Counted from the first letter of the stretch, positions 32,537 through 45,322 are shown. The stretch: DNA of 64,000 bases from Prorocentrum cordatum (GCA_963575745.1 CAUYUJ010014615.1:658980-722979); one strand, 5' to 3'. The notes: a model not told the origin generated them from the letters alone. Made by a program: numbers and translations.

Positions 32537-32545
32537 GTCGTCCCC
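32510..32545. repeat. Short GCC triplet tract between minisatellite-like flanks
   Basis: CGTCGCCGCCGCC lies between GAGGCCC-type repeats (32380-32480) and ordinary GC-rich sequence. Confidence 0.7.
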
Positions 32546-32625
32546 CCGGCGCCGGCCGCACGGCCTTCGCAGGAGGGCCCACTCCGGGATCGGGAGGGGC
32601 CCCGGCCTTTCCTGAGATCGAGGTC

Positions 32626-32786
32626 CGGGTCGGGCCTGTCCTCCTGCCTGCGGATTCTGGAGGAGACATGGAAAACCGGTCGAACAAAAGCTCCAAAATA
32701 GCCAAAAACAAATCAAGGGAATCGTCCCGGCGTTTTGCCGACGTTTTGAGCCTCCTGCCTCCTGTAGGGGGGCGTGCCCGACTCAA
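32626..32786 (+). mobile_element. Family A foldback element, near-perfect 9-bp target duplication
   Basis: ATCGAGGTC (32617-32625) and ATCCAGGTC (32787-32795) flank it. The left end is CGGGTCGGGCCTGTCC and the right end is GGCGTGCCCGACTCAA. Confidence 0.8.
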
Positions 32787-32949
32787 ATCCAGGTCGGGGA
32801 GCCTGCCCGCGGTCGCGGCTCGCCGTGGCCAGGCGAGCTCCGCAGGCAGAGCGGCTCCGAGCGGCCCTCGTGGCGGCGCGCTGGCCGCGCACTGGCGGAG
32901 GCCCGCGCGAGCGGACTTCCTGGCTCGGCCCGGGAGCCCCGCCCTCGGC

Positions 32950-33152
32950 GCGCCAGAGGGCTTGGGCATGGCTTAATGGGGGGGTCACAAATGGGGGGGG
33001 TCAGAAAAGGTCCCCTTTCGTGCCCCTTTCGGGCCCCTCCAGCGCCCCAGGGGGCTCGTTTAGGTACCGTTTGGGTACCTTTTCGGACCACCATCGCCGC
33101 CCCCCCATTTATGACCCCCCATTACGCAACGCCCAAAGGGCGGCGCCAGGGG
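32950..33152. mobile_element. Foldback element (family F)
   Basis: The left arm GGCGCGCCAGAGGGCTTGGG and TAATGGGGGGGTCACAAATG pairs with the right arm CATTTATGACCCCCCATTA and CGCCCAAAGGGCGGCGCC. The inner part repeats CCCCTTTCG and GGTACC motifs. No target duplication is clear. Confidence 0.65.
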
Positions 33153-33610
33153 CGCCGCCGGGAAGGCCCGGCGCCAATCCAGGACATCCACGCGGCCCTC
33201 CGACAGCTCACGCTTGTGCAGATGCCTTCCTAGCCGAGCTCCCAGCGGCTGCCTGTGCGGAGCCCGCCCGGGGGGATGATCTCTGCCAGCCCGCGGGCCA
33301 GCAACTCCGCACCACACCAGGCCACCGAACTTCGCGCAAAACGCGCCCGCCAGGCGCGACGCGCGGTGATCTTCGCGCCCTCCCGCCGCCGCTCTGGAGA
33401 AGGGCGCCACTTCAGCCCTGAGCCGCAATGCGGGAGCACTTTCGCGCCCCATAGCAGTGACCCAGGCCCCATCCCCTGGGGAAACGAAAAGGTACTGATG
33501 CCGCCCCTCCCCAGACCTCTCCCAGGGCGCATTCTCACCAGAATCCCCAGGCGAATCCAATCGTGGCGACGACGGCCTCCCAGGAGGGAATCAACTGGGA
33601 ATCGAGGCCG

Positions 33611-33811
33611 GCAACGTTGTGGATGCCACGACAATGGACACCCTAACAGTCCTATCATCGAATTAGCAGTGTGCTTAAAATGTCGGAAAAATGTCCTGCA
33701 AATGTTCAAAACCTGTTTTTTACGTGTTTGAATCAGTTTCAGCAAAGTTTCTAGACATCTGAAAACAATCTGGCAACATGCTTCCTCTCCAGTGATCGTC
33801 CTCCACAAAGT
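33611..33811. repeat. Second copy of the 200-bp AT-rich dispersed repeat
   Basis: Matches 17783-17990 in order and orientation. The next 150 bp (33840-33990) is a diverged family B hairpin with CCGAGGCCCG arms and a GGCGCGCTCCGCGCGCC centre. Confidence 0.65.
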
Positions 33812-34320
33812 GAGGGGAACAAGCGGTGACGCAGACATATAGCCTCCGAGGCCCGCGCAGACTCCTCGGGCCGGCGCTGTGCACCCCTCCCCGGCGCGCT
33901 CCGCGCGCCAGGGACGCCGCCAGAGGCGCCGCTGGGGGGCACCCCAGCGCAAGCCCGAAGACTGCGGCCCGGGCCTCCGAGCCTCTGCGCCGCCCGCTCC
34001 CCGGATTGCACCCGGGGGATGCACAGACCCCATGTGGCAAGGCGTGGTTTCGTGCAAACGACCTCGGGCCCAGACCCGGCGGGCGCAAGTCTGGAGGATG
34101 GCGGCCGCGGCGCCCTCTCGAGAACCGGAGACGGACCATGCACAGATCGACGTGTCAGGGTGGAGGTTCTGTCCACACCCGATCCCCGAATACAGGCGCC
34201 CACGAGGCCCAGGGGCAGCGGTGTCGGTGCCTCTTCCCCATCAAGGCGCGCCTCCCGCCCCCGAGGCGAGCCGAGAAGCCGCCCTCCCCGCGCGCCCGCG
34301 AAGAGGGCCGGACACGCCCA

Positions 34321-37300
34321 GGTATCGTCGTCGTGGACGTCCTCGTGGGCGTCGTCGTCGTCGTCGTGGTCGTGCTGGTCGTCGTCGAGGTGGTCGTCGT
34401 CGTCGTCAAGGTCGTCGTCGTGGTCGTCGTCGTCGTCTTCGTCGTGGGCGTCGTCGCCGTGGGCGTCGTTGTGGGGGTCGTCGTGGTCGTGGTGGGCGTT
34501 GTCGTCGGCGTCGGCGTCGTCGTGGGCGTCGAAGTCGTCGGAGTCGTCGTCGTGGTCGTCGTTGTCGTTAACGTCGTCGTCGGCGGCCTCGTCGTCGTGG
34601 GCGTCGTCGCCGTCGTGGTCGCCGCGGTCGTCGTGTTCGTCGTGGTCGTCGTGGTGGTCGTCGTCGTCGTGGGCGTCGTCGTCGTGAGCGTCGTCGTCAT
34701 CGTGGGCGTCGTCGTCGTCATGGGCGTAGTCGTCGTGATCGTGGTGGCCGTCGTTGTCGTCGCGGTCGTCGTCGTGATCAACGTCGTCGTGTTCGGCGCG
34801 GGCGTCGTCGGGCTCGGCGTGGTCGTGGTTGGCGCCGTCGTCGTGGGCGTCGTCATCGTTGTCGACGTGGTCGTCGTCGTGAGCGTGGTCGTGTTCGTCG
34901 TCGTCGACGTGGTCGCCCTCGCCGTCGTGGGCGTCGTGGTCGTCGCGGGCGTCGTCGTGTTCGTGGGCGTCGTCATCGTCGTCGTCATCGCCGTCGTCGT
35001 GACGTCGTCGTCGTCGTGGTCGCTGTCGTGCTGGTCGTCGTCGTCATGAGCGTCGTCGTCGTGGGCATCGTCGTCGTCGTGAGCGTCATCGTCGTCGACG
35101 TGGGCGCCGTCGTCGTCGCGGCCGTCGTCGTCGTGATCGTGGTGGCCGTCGAAATCGTGCTCGGCGTCGTCGTGGTCGTGGTCGTCGTGTTCCTCGTGGG
35201 CGTCGTCGGTGGGCGTCGTTGTGGGCGTCGCCGTGGTCGTGGTAGGCGTCGTCGTCGTGGGCGTCGTCGTCGTCGTGGGCATCGTCGTCGTCGTAGTCGT
35301 CGTCTTGGTCGTCGTTGTCGTCGTGGGCGCCATGGTCGTCGTCGTCGTCGACGTGGTCGTCGTCGACGTCGTGGTCGTCTTCGTCGTGGGCGTCGTAATC
35401 GTCGTGGCAGTCGTCCTCGTCGTCGCAGTGGTCGTCGTCGTCGTCATGGTCGTGGTCGTGGAGGTCGTCGTCGTCGTCGTGGGCGCTGTCGTCGTGGTCG
35501 CGGTCGTGCTGGTCGTCGTCGTCGTCGTGGGCGTAGTCGTCGACGTGGTCGTGGTCGTGGTGGACGTCGTCGCAGACGTGGGCGTCGTCGTGTTCGTCGT
35601 GGGCGTCGTCGTCGTGGGCATCGTCGTCGTGGGCGTTGTCGTCGCGGGCGTAGTCGTGGGCGTGGTCGTGGGCGCCGTCGCGGTCGTCGCGGGCGTCGTC
35701 GTCGTCGTCGTCGTCGTCGTCATAGGCGTCGTCGTCGTCGTCGTGGTCGGCGTCGTGGGCGTCGTCGTCGTCGTGGGCATCGTCGTCGTCGTCCTGGGCG
35801 TCGTCGTCGTCGTGGGCGCTGTCGTCGTGGGCGTCGTCATCATCACCGTGGTCGTGAAGTCGTCGTCGTCGTCGTGGGCGTCCTCGTCGTCGTGGGCGTC
35901 GCCGTCATCGTCGTAGTCGTCGTCGTGGGCGTCGTCCTCGTCGTTGTCGTCGTGGCCGCCGTCGTTGTACACGTCGTGGTCGTCGTCGTCGTGGGCGTCG
36001 TCGCCGTCGTGGGCGTCGTCGTCGTCGTGGGTGTCGCCAACGTCGAAAGGCAACGTCGTCGTCGTGGGCGTCGTCGTCGTGGTCGTGGTGATCGGCGTCG
36101 TCGTGGTCGTCGTCGTCGTGTTCGTCGTGGACCTCGTTGTCATGGGGGTCGTTGTGGGCGTCGTCGTGATCGTCGTGGGCGTCGTCGTCGTCGTGGGCGC
36201 ATTCGTCGTCGTAGTCGTCGTCGTGGGCGTCGTGGGCGTCGTCGTGAGCGCTTTCGTCCTCGTCGTGGGCGTCGTCGTCGTCGGGGGCGTCGTCGTCGTG
36301 GGCGTCGCCAGTAACGTGGTCGCAGCCGTCGTCGTCGTCGTGGGCGTCATCGTGGTCGCGGTCATGGTGGTCGTCGTCGTCGTCGTGGGCGTCGTCGTCG
36401 TGAGCGTCGTCGTCGTCGTCATCGTGGTCCCCGTCGTCGTCGTGGGCGTCCGCGTCGTCGTGGATGTCGTCGTCGCCGCCGTGGTCGAGGACGTCGTCGT
36501 CGTCGTCGTGGTCGTCGTCGCCGACGTAAGCGTCGTTGTCGAAGGCGTCATCGTCATCATGGTCGCGGTCGTGGGCGTCGTCGTCGTCATGATCGTCGTC
36601 GTCGTGGGCGTCGTCGTCGTGGTTGGGCGTCGTCAGGGCGTCGTGGGCGTCGTCGTGGGCGCTGTCGTCGTGGTCGTGGGCGTCGTCGTCGTCGTCGTGG
36701 GCGTCGTCGTCGTCGAGTCGACGTGGTCGTCGTGGTCGCGGTCGTGGGCGTCGTCGTCGTGGGTGTCGTCGACGTGGGCGTCGTTGTGGGCGCTGCCGTG
36801 GTCTTTCTGGGCGTCGTCGTCGGCGTCGTCGTCGTGGTCGTTGTCGTCGTCGTCGTCGCTGTCGTAGTCGTCGTCGTCGTCGTCGTGGGCGTCGTCGTCG
36901 TCGTACGCCTCGTCGTCGTGGTCGTCGTCGTCGTGGTCGCGGCAGGGGTCATCGTCGTCGTGATCGTCGTCGTCGTGGACGGCGTCGTCGTCGTGGGCGT
37001 CGTCGTCGTGGTCGTGGTGGGCGTCGTCGTCGTGGGCGTCGTCGTGATCGTCGTGGGCGTCGTGGGCGTCGTCGTGGGCGTCGCCGTCGTCGTCGTGGGC
37101 ATCGTCGTCGTCGTCGGCGTCATCGTCGTCGTGGGCGTCGTCGTCGTCGTGGGCGTCATCGTCGTGGTCGCGGTCGCGGTGGTCATCGTCACGCTCGTGG
37201 TGCGCGTCGTCGTGGTGGTGGTGGTCGTGTTCGTCGTGGGCGTCGTTGTCGTCGTGGGCGTCGTCGTCGTCGTGGGCGCTGTCGTCGTCGCCGTGGGCGT

Positions 37301-39495
37301 CGTTGTGGACGACGTCGTGGGCGGCGTGGCGTCGTCGCCGTCGTGTCCGTGGTCGTGGTCGTGGTCGTCACCGTGGGCGGCTTCGTCGTCGTGGGCGTCG
37401 TCGTCATCGTAACCATGGGCGTCGTCATCGAGGCAATCGTCGTCGCCGTCGTGGTTGTCTTCGCGTTCGTCGTGGGCGTCGTCGTCGTCGGCGTCGTGGT
37501 CGCGGTCGTGGGCGTCGTCGTCGTAGGCGTCGTTGTGGGCGTCGTTGTGGGCAGCGTGGGCGTCGTCGTCGGTGTGGTCGTCGTCGTCGTCGTGGTCGTC
37601 GCCGTCGTCGTCATGGACGTCGGCGTCGTCGTGGGCGTCGTCGTCGTTATGGTCGTCATCGTCATGGTCGTCGTCGCGGTCGCCGTCGTCGTGTTCGTCG
37701 TAGACGTCGTCGTCTTGAGCATCATTGTGGGCGTCGTCGTGGTCATGGTGGATGGGCGACGTCGCCGCGGTCGTCAACGTGGTCGCGGTCGTGGGCGTCG
37801 TCGTCGTGGGGGTCGTTTTTGTGGCCGTCATTGTAGGAGTCGTCGTCGTCGTGGGCGCCGTTGTCGTCGTCGTCGTCCAAGTCGTCGTCGATTTCATGGG
37901 CGTCGTCGTAGTGGGCGTCGTCGTGGTCGTGGGCGTCGTCGTCGTAGTGGTCGCGGTAACGGTCGTCGTCGTCGTGGGTGTCGCCGTCGCCGTGGTCGCG
38001 GTCGGGCTGGTCGTCGTCGCGGGCGTCGTCGTCGTCGTGGTCGTGGTGGTGGGCGTCGTCGTCGTGGTGCGCGTCGTCGCCCTCGTGGGCGGCGTCGTCG
38101 TGGGCGTCGGCGTCATCGGCGTGGTCGCCGTGGTCGTGGGCGTCGTCGTGGTCGGCGTGGTCGTCGTCGCCGTGGTCGTGGCCGTGGTCGTCGTCGTCGT
38201 GGGCGTCGTCGTCGTCGTCGTGGTGGGCGTCGTGGTCGTCGTGGGCGTCGTCGTCGTTGTCGTGGGCGTCGTCGTCGTCGCGGGCGTCGACGTGGCCGCC
38301 GTGGGACACGTCGTCGTCGTCGCCGCCGTGGTCGTCGCATTCGTCGTGGACGTCGTAATCGCCGTAGGCGTCGTCGTCCTGGTGAGCGTCGTCGTCGCCG
38401 TGGTCGTCGTCGTCTTGGTCGTCGTCGTCGTCGTGGGCTTCGTCGTCGTCGTCATGGGCATCGTCGTCGTCGTGGGCGTTGTCGACGTCGTAGGCATCGT
38501 CGTCGTGGTCGTGGTGGTGGTCGTCGTCGTGGCCATCGTCGTGGTCGCCGTCGTCGTGGTCGCGGTCGTGGGTATCGTCGTCGTGGACGTCGGTTTGGTC
38601 GTCGCCGTGCCCACCGTGGGCGTCATCGTCGTGGGCGTCTTCGTCGTGGTGGGCGTCGTCGTTCAAGTCGTCTCGCCATTGTCGTGCACGTCGTCGTCGT
38701 CGTCGTGGTCTCCCTCGTCGTCGGAGCGTGGTCGTTACAGTCGTCCTGGGCGTCGTCGTCGTGGGCGTCGTCGTCGTGGGCGTCGGCGTCGTGGTCGCGG
38801 CCGTGATTGTCGTTATCGTGGGCGTCATCGTCGTCGTAGTCGCGGTCGTGGTGGTCGTCGTGGTGGTCGTCGTGGGTGTCGGCGGCGTCGCTTCGTGGTC
38901 GTGGTGGTGGGCGTCGTCGTGGTGGTCGTCCTTGCCGTCGTAGGCGTCGTCGTCGTGGGTCATCGTCGTGGTCGCGGTCGTGGGCGTCGCCGTCGTGAGC
39001 GTCGTTGTGGGCGGCGTCGTCGTCGTCGTCATGGGCGTCGTCGTCGTAGTCGTCGTGGGCGTCGTCGTCGTCGTGGTCGTCGTCGTCGTCGGCGTCGTCG
39101 TCGTCGTGGTGGTCGCCGTCGCCGTGGGCGCCGTTGTCGTCGTGGACGACGTCGTCGTGGTCCTGGTGCTCGCCGTCGTCGTGGTCGTCGTCGTGATCGT
39201 GTTCGTCGTGTTCGTCGGGGTCGTCATCGGTCATCGCAGTCGTGGGCGCCGTCGTTGTGGGCGTCGTCGTCGTCGTCATGTAAGTCGTCGTCGTGGGCGT
39301 CGTCGTCGTCGCAGGCATCGTCGTCGTGGTGGGCGTCGTCGCCGTGGTCGTCGTGGGCGTCGTCGCCGAGGTGGTCGTCGTCGTCGTCGTCGACGTCGTG
39401 GTCGACGTCGGCGTCGTGGGCATCGTCGTGGGCGTCATCGTCGTCGTGAGCGTTGTCGCCGTCGTGGTCGCAGCAGTGGCCGTCGTTGTCGTGGG

Positions 39496-39529
<34 letters not shown>

Positions 39530-42500
39530 GACGTGGTGGTGGTCGTCGTCGTCGTGGACGTCGTCGTCGTCGTGGTCGTGGTCGTGCGCGTCGTCGTCGT
39601 GGTGGTCGTCGTCGTCGTCGTCGTGAGCGGCGCCGCCGTCGTGGACGTTCATCGTCGTCGTCGTGGTCGCGGTCGTGGTGGTCGTCGTCGTCGCTGTGGG
39701 CGTCGTCGTCGTCGTGGTGGGCGTCGTGGTCGTCGTGGTAGTCGTCGTCGTCGCCGTGGTCGCCGTCGTTACCGTGGGCGTCGCCGTAGTCGTCGTCGTG
39801 GGCGTCGTCGGCGTTGTGGGCGTCGTCGTCGTCGGCGTCGTCGTGGGTGTTGTCGTCGTCGTCGTGGTGGTCGTCGTGGTCTTGGTCGTCGTCGTGGTCG
39901 TCATCGACGTGTGCGTCGTCGTCATCGGCGTCGAGGGCGTCGAGGTCGTGGGCGTCGACCTGGTCGTGGTGGGCAGGGCAGTCGTGGGCGTCGCCGTCGG
40001 CGTCATAAGCGTCGTGGTCGTAGTCGTCGTCCTGGTCCTGGTGGGCGTCGTCATGTTGGTCGCCGTTGGGTTCGACGTCGTGGTCGTAGTTCTCGTCGTA
40101 GTCGTCGTCGTCGTAGGCGTCGCCGTGGTCGTGGTGGCCGCCGTCGTCGTGGGTGTCGTCGTCGTCGTGGTCGCGGCCGTGGTCGTCGTCGTCGTGGGTG
40201 TCATCGTCGTCGTGGTCGTGGTCGTGATGGTCCTCGTCGTCGTCGTCGTGGGCGTCGTCGTCGTCTTCGTCGTCGTGGTGGTCGGCGTCGGCGTCGTGGG
40301 CGTCGTCGTCGTCGTAGTGGTCGTCATTGTTGTGGTCGCGGTCGTTGGCGTCGTCGCCGTAGGCGTCCTTCATGCCGTCGTCATGGTCGCGGCTGTGTTC
40401 GTCGTCGTTGTCGTCGTCGGCGTGGCCGTCGTCGTCGTCTTCGTGGTGGGAGTCGGTGTCGTCGTGGACGTCGTCGTCGTGAGCATCGTCGTCGTCGTCG
40501 TGGTGCTCGTCGTCGTCGTGGCTGGCGTAGTCGTGGTCGTCGTCGTCATGTTCGTCGTGGGCGTCGTCGTCTTGGGCGTCGTTGTGGGCGTTGTCGTGGT
40601 CGTGTTGGGCGTCGTCGTGGGAGTGGGCGTCGTCGTCGCCGTCGCGGTAGTCATCGTCATGGCCGTGGTTGTCGTCGTCGTCGTGGTCGTCATAGTCGTC
40701 GACGTCGTGGTCGTCGTCGTCCTCGTCATAGTCGTCGCCGTCGTCGTCCTCGCCGTAGGCGTCGTCGTCGTCGTGGGCGTCGTCGTCGTGGTCGCAGCGG
40801 CGGTCGTGGTCGTCGTCGAGACACCGTAGTATTCGTGGTCATGGTCGTGGAGGTTGTCATCGTCGTGCTGGGCGTCGACGCTTCCTGGTCGCGGCCGTGG
40901 TCTTCGTCATAATCGTGGGCGGCGTAGTCGTCGTGGACGTGGTCGTGGTCGCCGTCGTCGTCGTCGTCGTCGTGGTGGTCGTCATTCGTCGCCGGTGTCG
41001 TTGTCGTGGTCGTAGGCGTCGTCGCCGTCGTGGAAATCGTCGTCGCCGTCGTGGGCGTCGTCGTCGGCGCGGGCGTCGACGTCGCCGTCGTCGTCATAGT
41101 GGTCGTCGTCGTGGGCATCGTTGTGGGCGTTGTCGTGGCGTCGTTATCGTGGTGGGCATCGTCGTCATCGTCGTGGTGCTCGTCGTCGTCGTGGGGGTCG
41201 TCCTCGTTGTGGAAGTCGTCGTCGCCGTCGTGGGCGCCGTCGTCATCGCGATCGTCGCGGTCGTCGCCGTCGTCGTGGTCGCGGTCGTGGGCGTCGTCGT
41301 CGTGGGCGCCGTTGCGGGCGTCGTCGTGGTCGTGGAAGGCGTCGTCGTCGTCGTGGTCGTCGTCGTCGTCGTCGTGGTCGTCATCATGGTGGTCGTCGTC
41401 GTCGTGATGGTCGCCGTCGTCGCGGGCGTCGTCGTCGTCGTGGGCGTCGTCGTCGCCGTGGGCGTCATCGTCGTGGTCCTGGTGGGCGTCGGCGTCGTGG
41501 TCGTCGTCGTGGTCGTCGTCGTGGTCGTCACGGGCGTCGTCGTCTTGGGCGTCGTTTTCGGCGTCGTCGTGGTCGTGGTGGCCGTCGTCGTTGTGGGCTT
41601 TGTCGTCGTCGCGGGCGTAGTCGTTGTCGTCGTCGTCGTGGTCTTGCTCCGCGGCGTCGTGGTCGCCGTCGTGGCCGTCGTGGGCGTCGCCGTCGTCGTG
41701 GGCGTCGTCACCGTCGTCGTGGTCGCGGCCGTGATCGCCGTCGTCGTGGACGTCGTCGTCGTCGTCGTGGTCGCGGTCGTGGTGGTCGACGTCGTCGTCG
41801 TGGTCGTCGTCGTCGTGGTCGTGGTCGTTCAACGTCGCCGTCGTGGGCGTCGTCGTCGTGGTCGTGGGCGTCGTGGGCGTCGTCGTGGTGGGCGTCGGTG
41901 TGGGCGTCGTCGTAGTCGTGGTGGATGTCATTGACGTTGTGGACGTAGTCGTCGTCGTCGTGAGCGTCGTCGGCGTCGTGGGCATCGTTGTTGTCGTGGG
42001 CGTCGTCGGCGTCGGCGGCGTCGTCTTCATCGTGGTCGCGGCCGTGGTCGTTGTCGCGGTCGTGGTGGACGTCGTCGTCGTGGTCGTTTGTGTGGTCGTC
42101 GTCGTCGCGTTCGCCGTGGGCGTCGTTGTCGTGGGCGTCGTTGTGGGTGTCGTCGGCGCCGTGGTGGACGTCGTCGTCGTGGTCGCAGCGGAGGCCGTCG
42201 TCGTCGCGGGCGTCGTAGTATTCGTGGTCGCGGTCGAGGAGGTCGTCGTCGTCGTAGTGGGCGTCGTCGCTTCGTGGTCGCGGCCGTGGTCGTCGTCATA
42301 ATCGGGGGCGTCGTAGTCGTCGTGATCGTGGTCGTGGTGGTCGTCGGGGTCGCGGGCATCGTCGTCGTCAGCGTCGTGGTCGTCGTGGTCGTCGTCGTGG
42401 GCGTCGTCGTCATCATGGGCGTCATCGTCGTCGTCGTCGTGGACGTCGTCGTCGTGGTGGGCGTCGTCATCGTCGTGCTCGTGGTCGTGGGCGTCGTCGT

Positions 42501-43425
42501 TATGGGCGTCGTTGTCGTCGTCGTCGTGGGCGTCGTCGTCGTTATCGAGGTGATGGTCGTCGTCGTCGTCGTTGTCTTGGGCGTCGTCGTCGTGGGCGTG
42601 GTCGTCGTGGTCGCGGCCGTCGTCATCGTCGCCGCGGTCGTGGGCATCGTCGTCGTGGTCGCGGTCGTGGTGGTGGTGGTGGTGGTCGTCGTGGTCGTGG
42701 TCGTGAGCGTCGTCGTGGTCCTCGCTGTTGCCGTCGTGGGCGTCGCCGTCGTCATGGGCGTCGTCGTCGTCGTGGTCGCGGTCGTGGGCGTCGTCGTCGT
42801 GGGTGTCATTGTGGGCGCAGTCGTGGTCGTGGTGGGCGTCGTCGTCGTCGTGGGCGTCGTCGTCGTCGTGGGCATCGTCGTCGTCGTGAGCGTCGTCGTC
42901 GTCGTCGTCGTCGTGGTCGTCGTCGTGGGCGCCGTCGTCGTGGTCGTGGTGGTCGTGTTCGTCGTGGTCGTCGTTGTGGTCGTCGTCGTGTTCGTTGTGG
43001 GCGTCGTCGTCGTGGGCTTCGCTGTGGGCGTCGGCATTGTCGTCATGAAAGTCGTCGTCGTGGGCGTCGTCGTCGTGGTCGCGGCCATGGTCGTCGTCGT
43101 CGTCGTAGGCGTCGTCGTCGTGGTTGCGGTCGTGGTGGTCGTCGTCGTCGTCGTCGTCGTGGGCGTCGTCGTCGCGGTCGTCGGAGTGGGCGTCGTCGTG
43201 ATCGTCGTCGTCGTGGTAGTCGTCGTCGCCGTCCTCGTGGGCGTCGTCGTCGTCGTCGTGGTCGCGGTCGTGGGCATCGTCGTCGCGGGCGTCGTCGTGG
43301 GCGTTGTCGGGGTCGTGGTGGGCGTCGCCGTCGTCGTGGACGTACTCGTCGCCGTCGTGGGCATCGTCGTCGTCGACGTCGTGGTCGTGGTCGTCGTTCT
43401 CGTCGTCGTCGTCGTCCCTGCGCTG
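34321..43425. repeat. 9.1-kb degenerate GTC/GAC triplet array
   Basis: On the plus strand the repeat is GTCGTCGTCGTGGGCGTC with irregular spacing. GTGGGC, GTGGTC and GTCATC variants are scattered throughout and no unique DNA exceeds about 30 bp. Because none of its frames readily forms stops, it yields open frames of hundreds of residues: Val/Gly on plus; Thr/Pro, Asp/His/Ala or Arg/Pro on minus. Their mutual phase shifts and lack of a preferred frame argue against a protein. Confidence 0.95.
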
Positions 43426-43572
43426 CGCGCGAGGAGGCGCCGCGCCGCCCCCCGCGGGGCCGCCAGCATGCGCGCGAGGATCTCGGCCGCGCACCGGCCC
43501 TCCGCCTCCAGCCGCCGCAGCAGGGGCCGCAGCTCCTGCAGACTCTCGCCTCGGGCTCTTCGCGCGGGGCGG
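43426..43572 (-). other. Possible exon beside the triplet array
   Basis: The minus strand reads ARGESLQELRPLLRRLEAEG, then RCAAEILARMLAAPRGAARR. This is an amphipathic, Leu-rich helix-like segment unlike the arrays on either side. It could be a real exon of about 45 residues or a chance open frame in GC-rich DNA. Confidence 0.25.
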
Positions 43573-43609
43573 CGGCGCGGGGGGGGAGGGCAGCAGGAGC
43601 AGGGCGAGG

Positions 43610-43885
43610 CTAGGAGAGGCAGGAGGAGGGAGGACGAGGGGGAGGGGGAGGAGGAGGAGGAGCAGGAGGAGGATGAGGAAGAGGAGGAGGACAAGGAGGA
43701 GGAAGAGGAGGAGGAGGAGGCAGAGGAGGAGGGAGGAAGGAGGAGGGGGGAGGGAGGAGGGGGGAGGGAGGAGGGAAGAGGGAGACGGGAGGAGGGAGGA
43801 GGGGGAGGCGGAGGAGGGAGGAGAGGAAGAGGAGGGAGGAGAGAGGAGGAAGGAGGGGGAGGCGGAGAAGGCGGAGGAGGAGGAG

Positions 43886-43927
<42 letters not shown>

Positions 43928-43975
43928 GCGGAGGCGGAGGCGGAGGCGGAGGCGGGGGGGGGCAGCAGGAGCAAG
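43610..43975. repeat. (GGA)n array with GAC and GGC variants
   Basis: Purine triplets with GGGAGGGAGGAGG, GAC and GGC blocks, ending in a run of G. Confidence 0.95.
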
Positions 43976-44173
43976 GAGATTTTGGGTTGAAGATCGTGAT
44001 TTCGAACGTGGTCTCTTTTGTTTACGAGTTTGGGGGAATGCTGATTTATATTGCATTTGCCTGCTTCCCGCCCCGTTTGCTTTTCTCCGTTATGTTCTGC
44101 CTTCAGGGAAACGTTGCAAAATATATGTGTTGGTGTTCTTATGCCTGAGGTTAGGACCGTTAGGAGGCAACTC

Positions 44174-44335
44174 TTAAGTCGGGCGTGTCTTCCTGCAGGC
44201 GGATTTTGGACGAGAAAGATTACAGATACCCCAATGTAACCAACAAATGACCAAAAATACTAACAAAAAATCGTCCTCGGACTATTGTTTGACTATTTTG
44301 GAATATTCCTCCTGTAGAAGGACAGGCCCGACTTA
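44174..44335 (+). mobile_element. Family A foldback element, perfect 9-bp target duplication
   Basis: AGGCAACTC flanks both ends exactly (44165-44173 and 44336-44344). The left end is TTAAGTCGGGCGTGTC and the right end is GGACAGGCCCGACTTA. Confidence 0.95.
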
Positions 44336-44398
44336 AGGCAACTCCCGAGAGGCCCTCGCACGAAGGATGAGAGGGCGTTTTTTAGCGGGGTTACCAAG

Positions 44399-44590
44399 GG
44401 CCATGGAACCAAATCAGGCCACGCTGGAGGAAGCCACATTCGGCCAGTTCTCGACACGGGAAATACCAGCGCCGCCTCAGAATGTAAGGCTGTTAACGTT
44501 GTCAAGCGGGGTTGAGGGGCCATGGAACCAGATCAGGCCCCGCTGGAGGAAGCCACACTTGGCCAGTGCTCGACCCGCGGAACACCAGGA
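44399..44590. repeat. 72-bp direct repeat, two copies 119 bp apart
   Basis: GGCCATGGAACCAAATCAGG at 44399 and GGCCATGGAACCAGATCAGG at 44518 start copies that end in AATACCAG and AACACCAG. The second copy runs directly into the next GGA array. Confidence 0.85.
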
Positions 44591-44822
44591 GGAGGAGGGG
44601 GAGGAGGGGGAGGAGGAGGAGGAGGAGGAGGAGGAGGAGGAGGAGGAGGAGGAGGAGGAGGAGGAGGAGGAGAGGAGGAAGGAGGAGGAGGAGGAGGAGG
44701 GAGGAGGAGGAGGAGGATGAGGAGGAGGAGGAGGAGGGAGGAGGAGGAGGAGGAGGAGGAGAGGAGGAGGAGGAGGAGGAGAGGAGGAGGAGGAGGAGGA
44801 GGAGGAGGAGGAGGAGGAGGAG
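44586..44822. repeat. (GGA)n array
   Basis: Near-perfect GGA with occasional GAGAGGAGG and GATGAGG. 44825-45320 beyond it is GC-rich with no recognised gene. Confidence 0.95.
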
Positions 44823-45322
44823 CCCCCCAGGAGGTGCATCCTGGGACAGGGCGACACCACCGCCACCAGCGCGAGGCGCCAGGGAGGGTCCTCCTGGGGA
44901 CGTGCTCCCGCCCTCTGCCTCGAGCCTTCCCGAGCTCCAGCTCGGGGAGGCACCGTGGGCCCCCCTCGCTGGAGCCGCCCCCGCTGGTGGCGGTGGCGGC
45001 GTCGCCCCCTCCTTGAGGAGCCAAACTCGATACACCGACACTTTTGTCCGGCCCCGCGCTGACACTCGCACAAGAAAACGGACCCTGGTGTGTAATTACG
45101 GGATCCTGGTGCACACAGTTTGCGCTGCTTCCCCGGGGAAGCGGGGAAGAAAGTATACACCACACCACCCCGACGTCGTCCCCGACCCTCAAGAGATCCT
45201 GGGATTGAAGAGCAGCCCGCCACTGGTAAGGCATACGATCCAGTTTCCGACGCATTCCTCCGAGGCGGGGGCAGTGATCACCGGATCATGGAACGGGATC
45301 GGATCGGAACGCGGGCTCAATC

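Noticed and set aside
34155-43974. Very long open frames (about 1082, 811, 727 and 679 residues) rich in Thr/Pro, Val, Asp/His or Arg
   Set aside because: All lie in the degenerate GTC/GAC array, are open on both strands, and switch frame repeatedly. The repeat simply does not encode stops easily, so a mucin-like or metal-binding protein is not supported.
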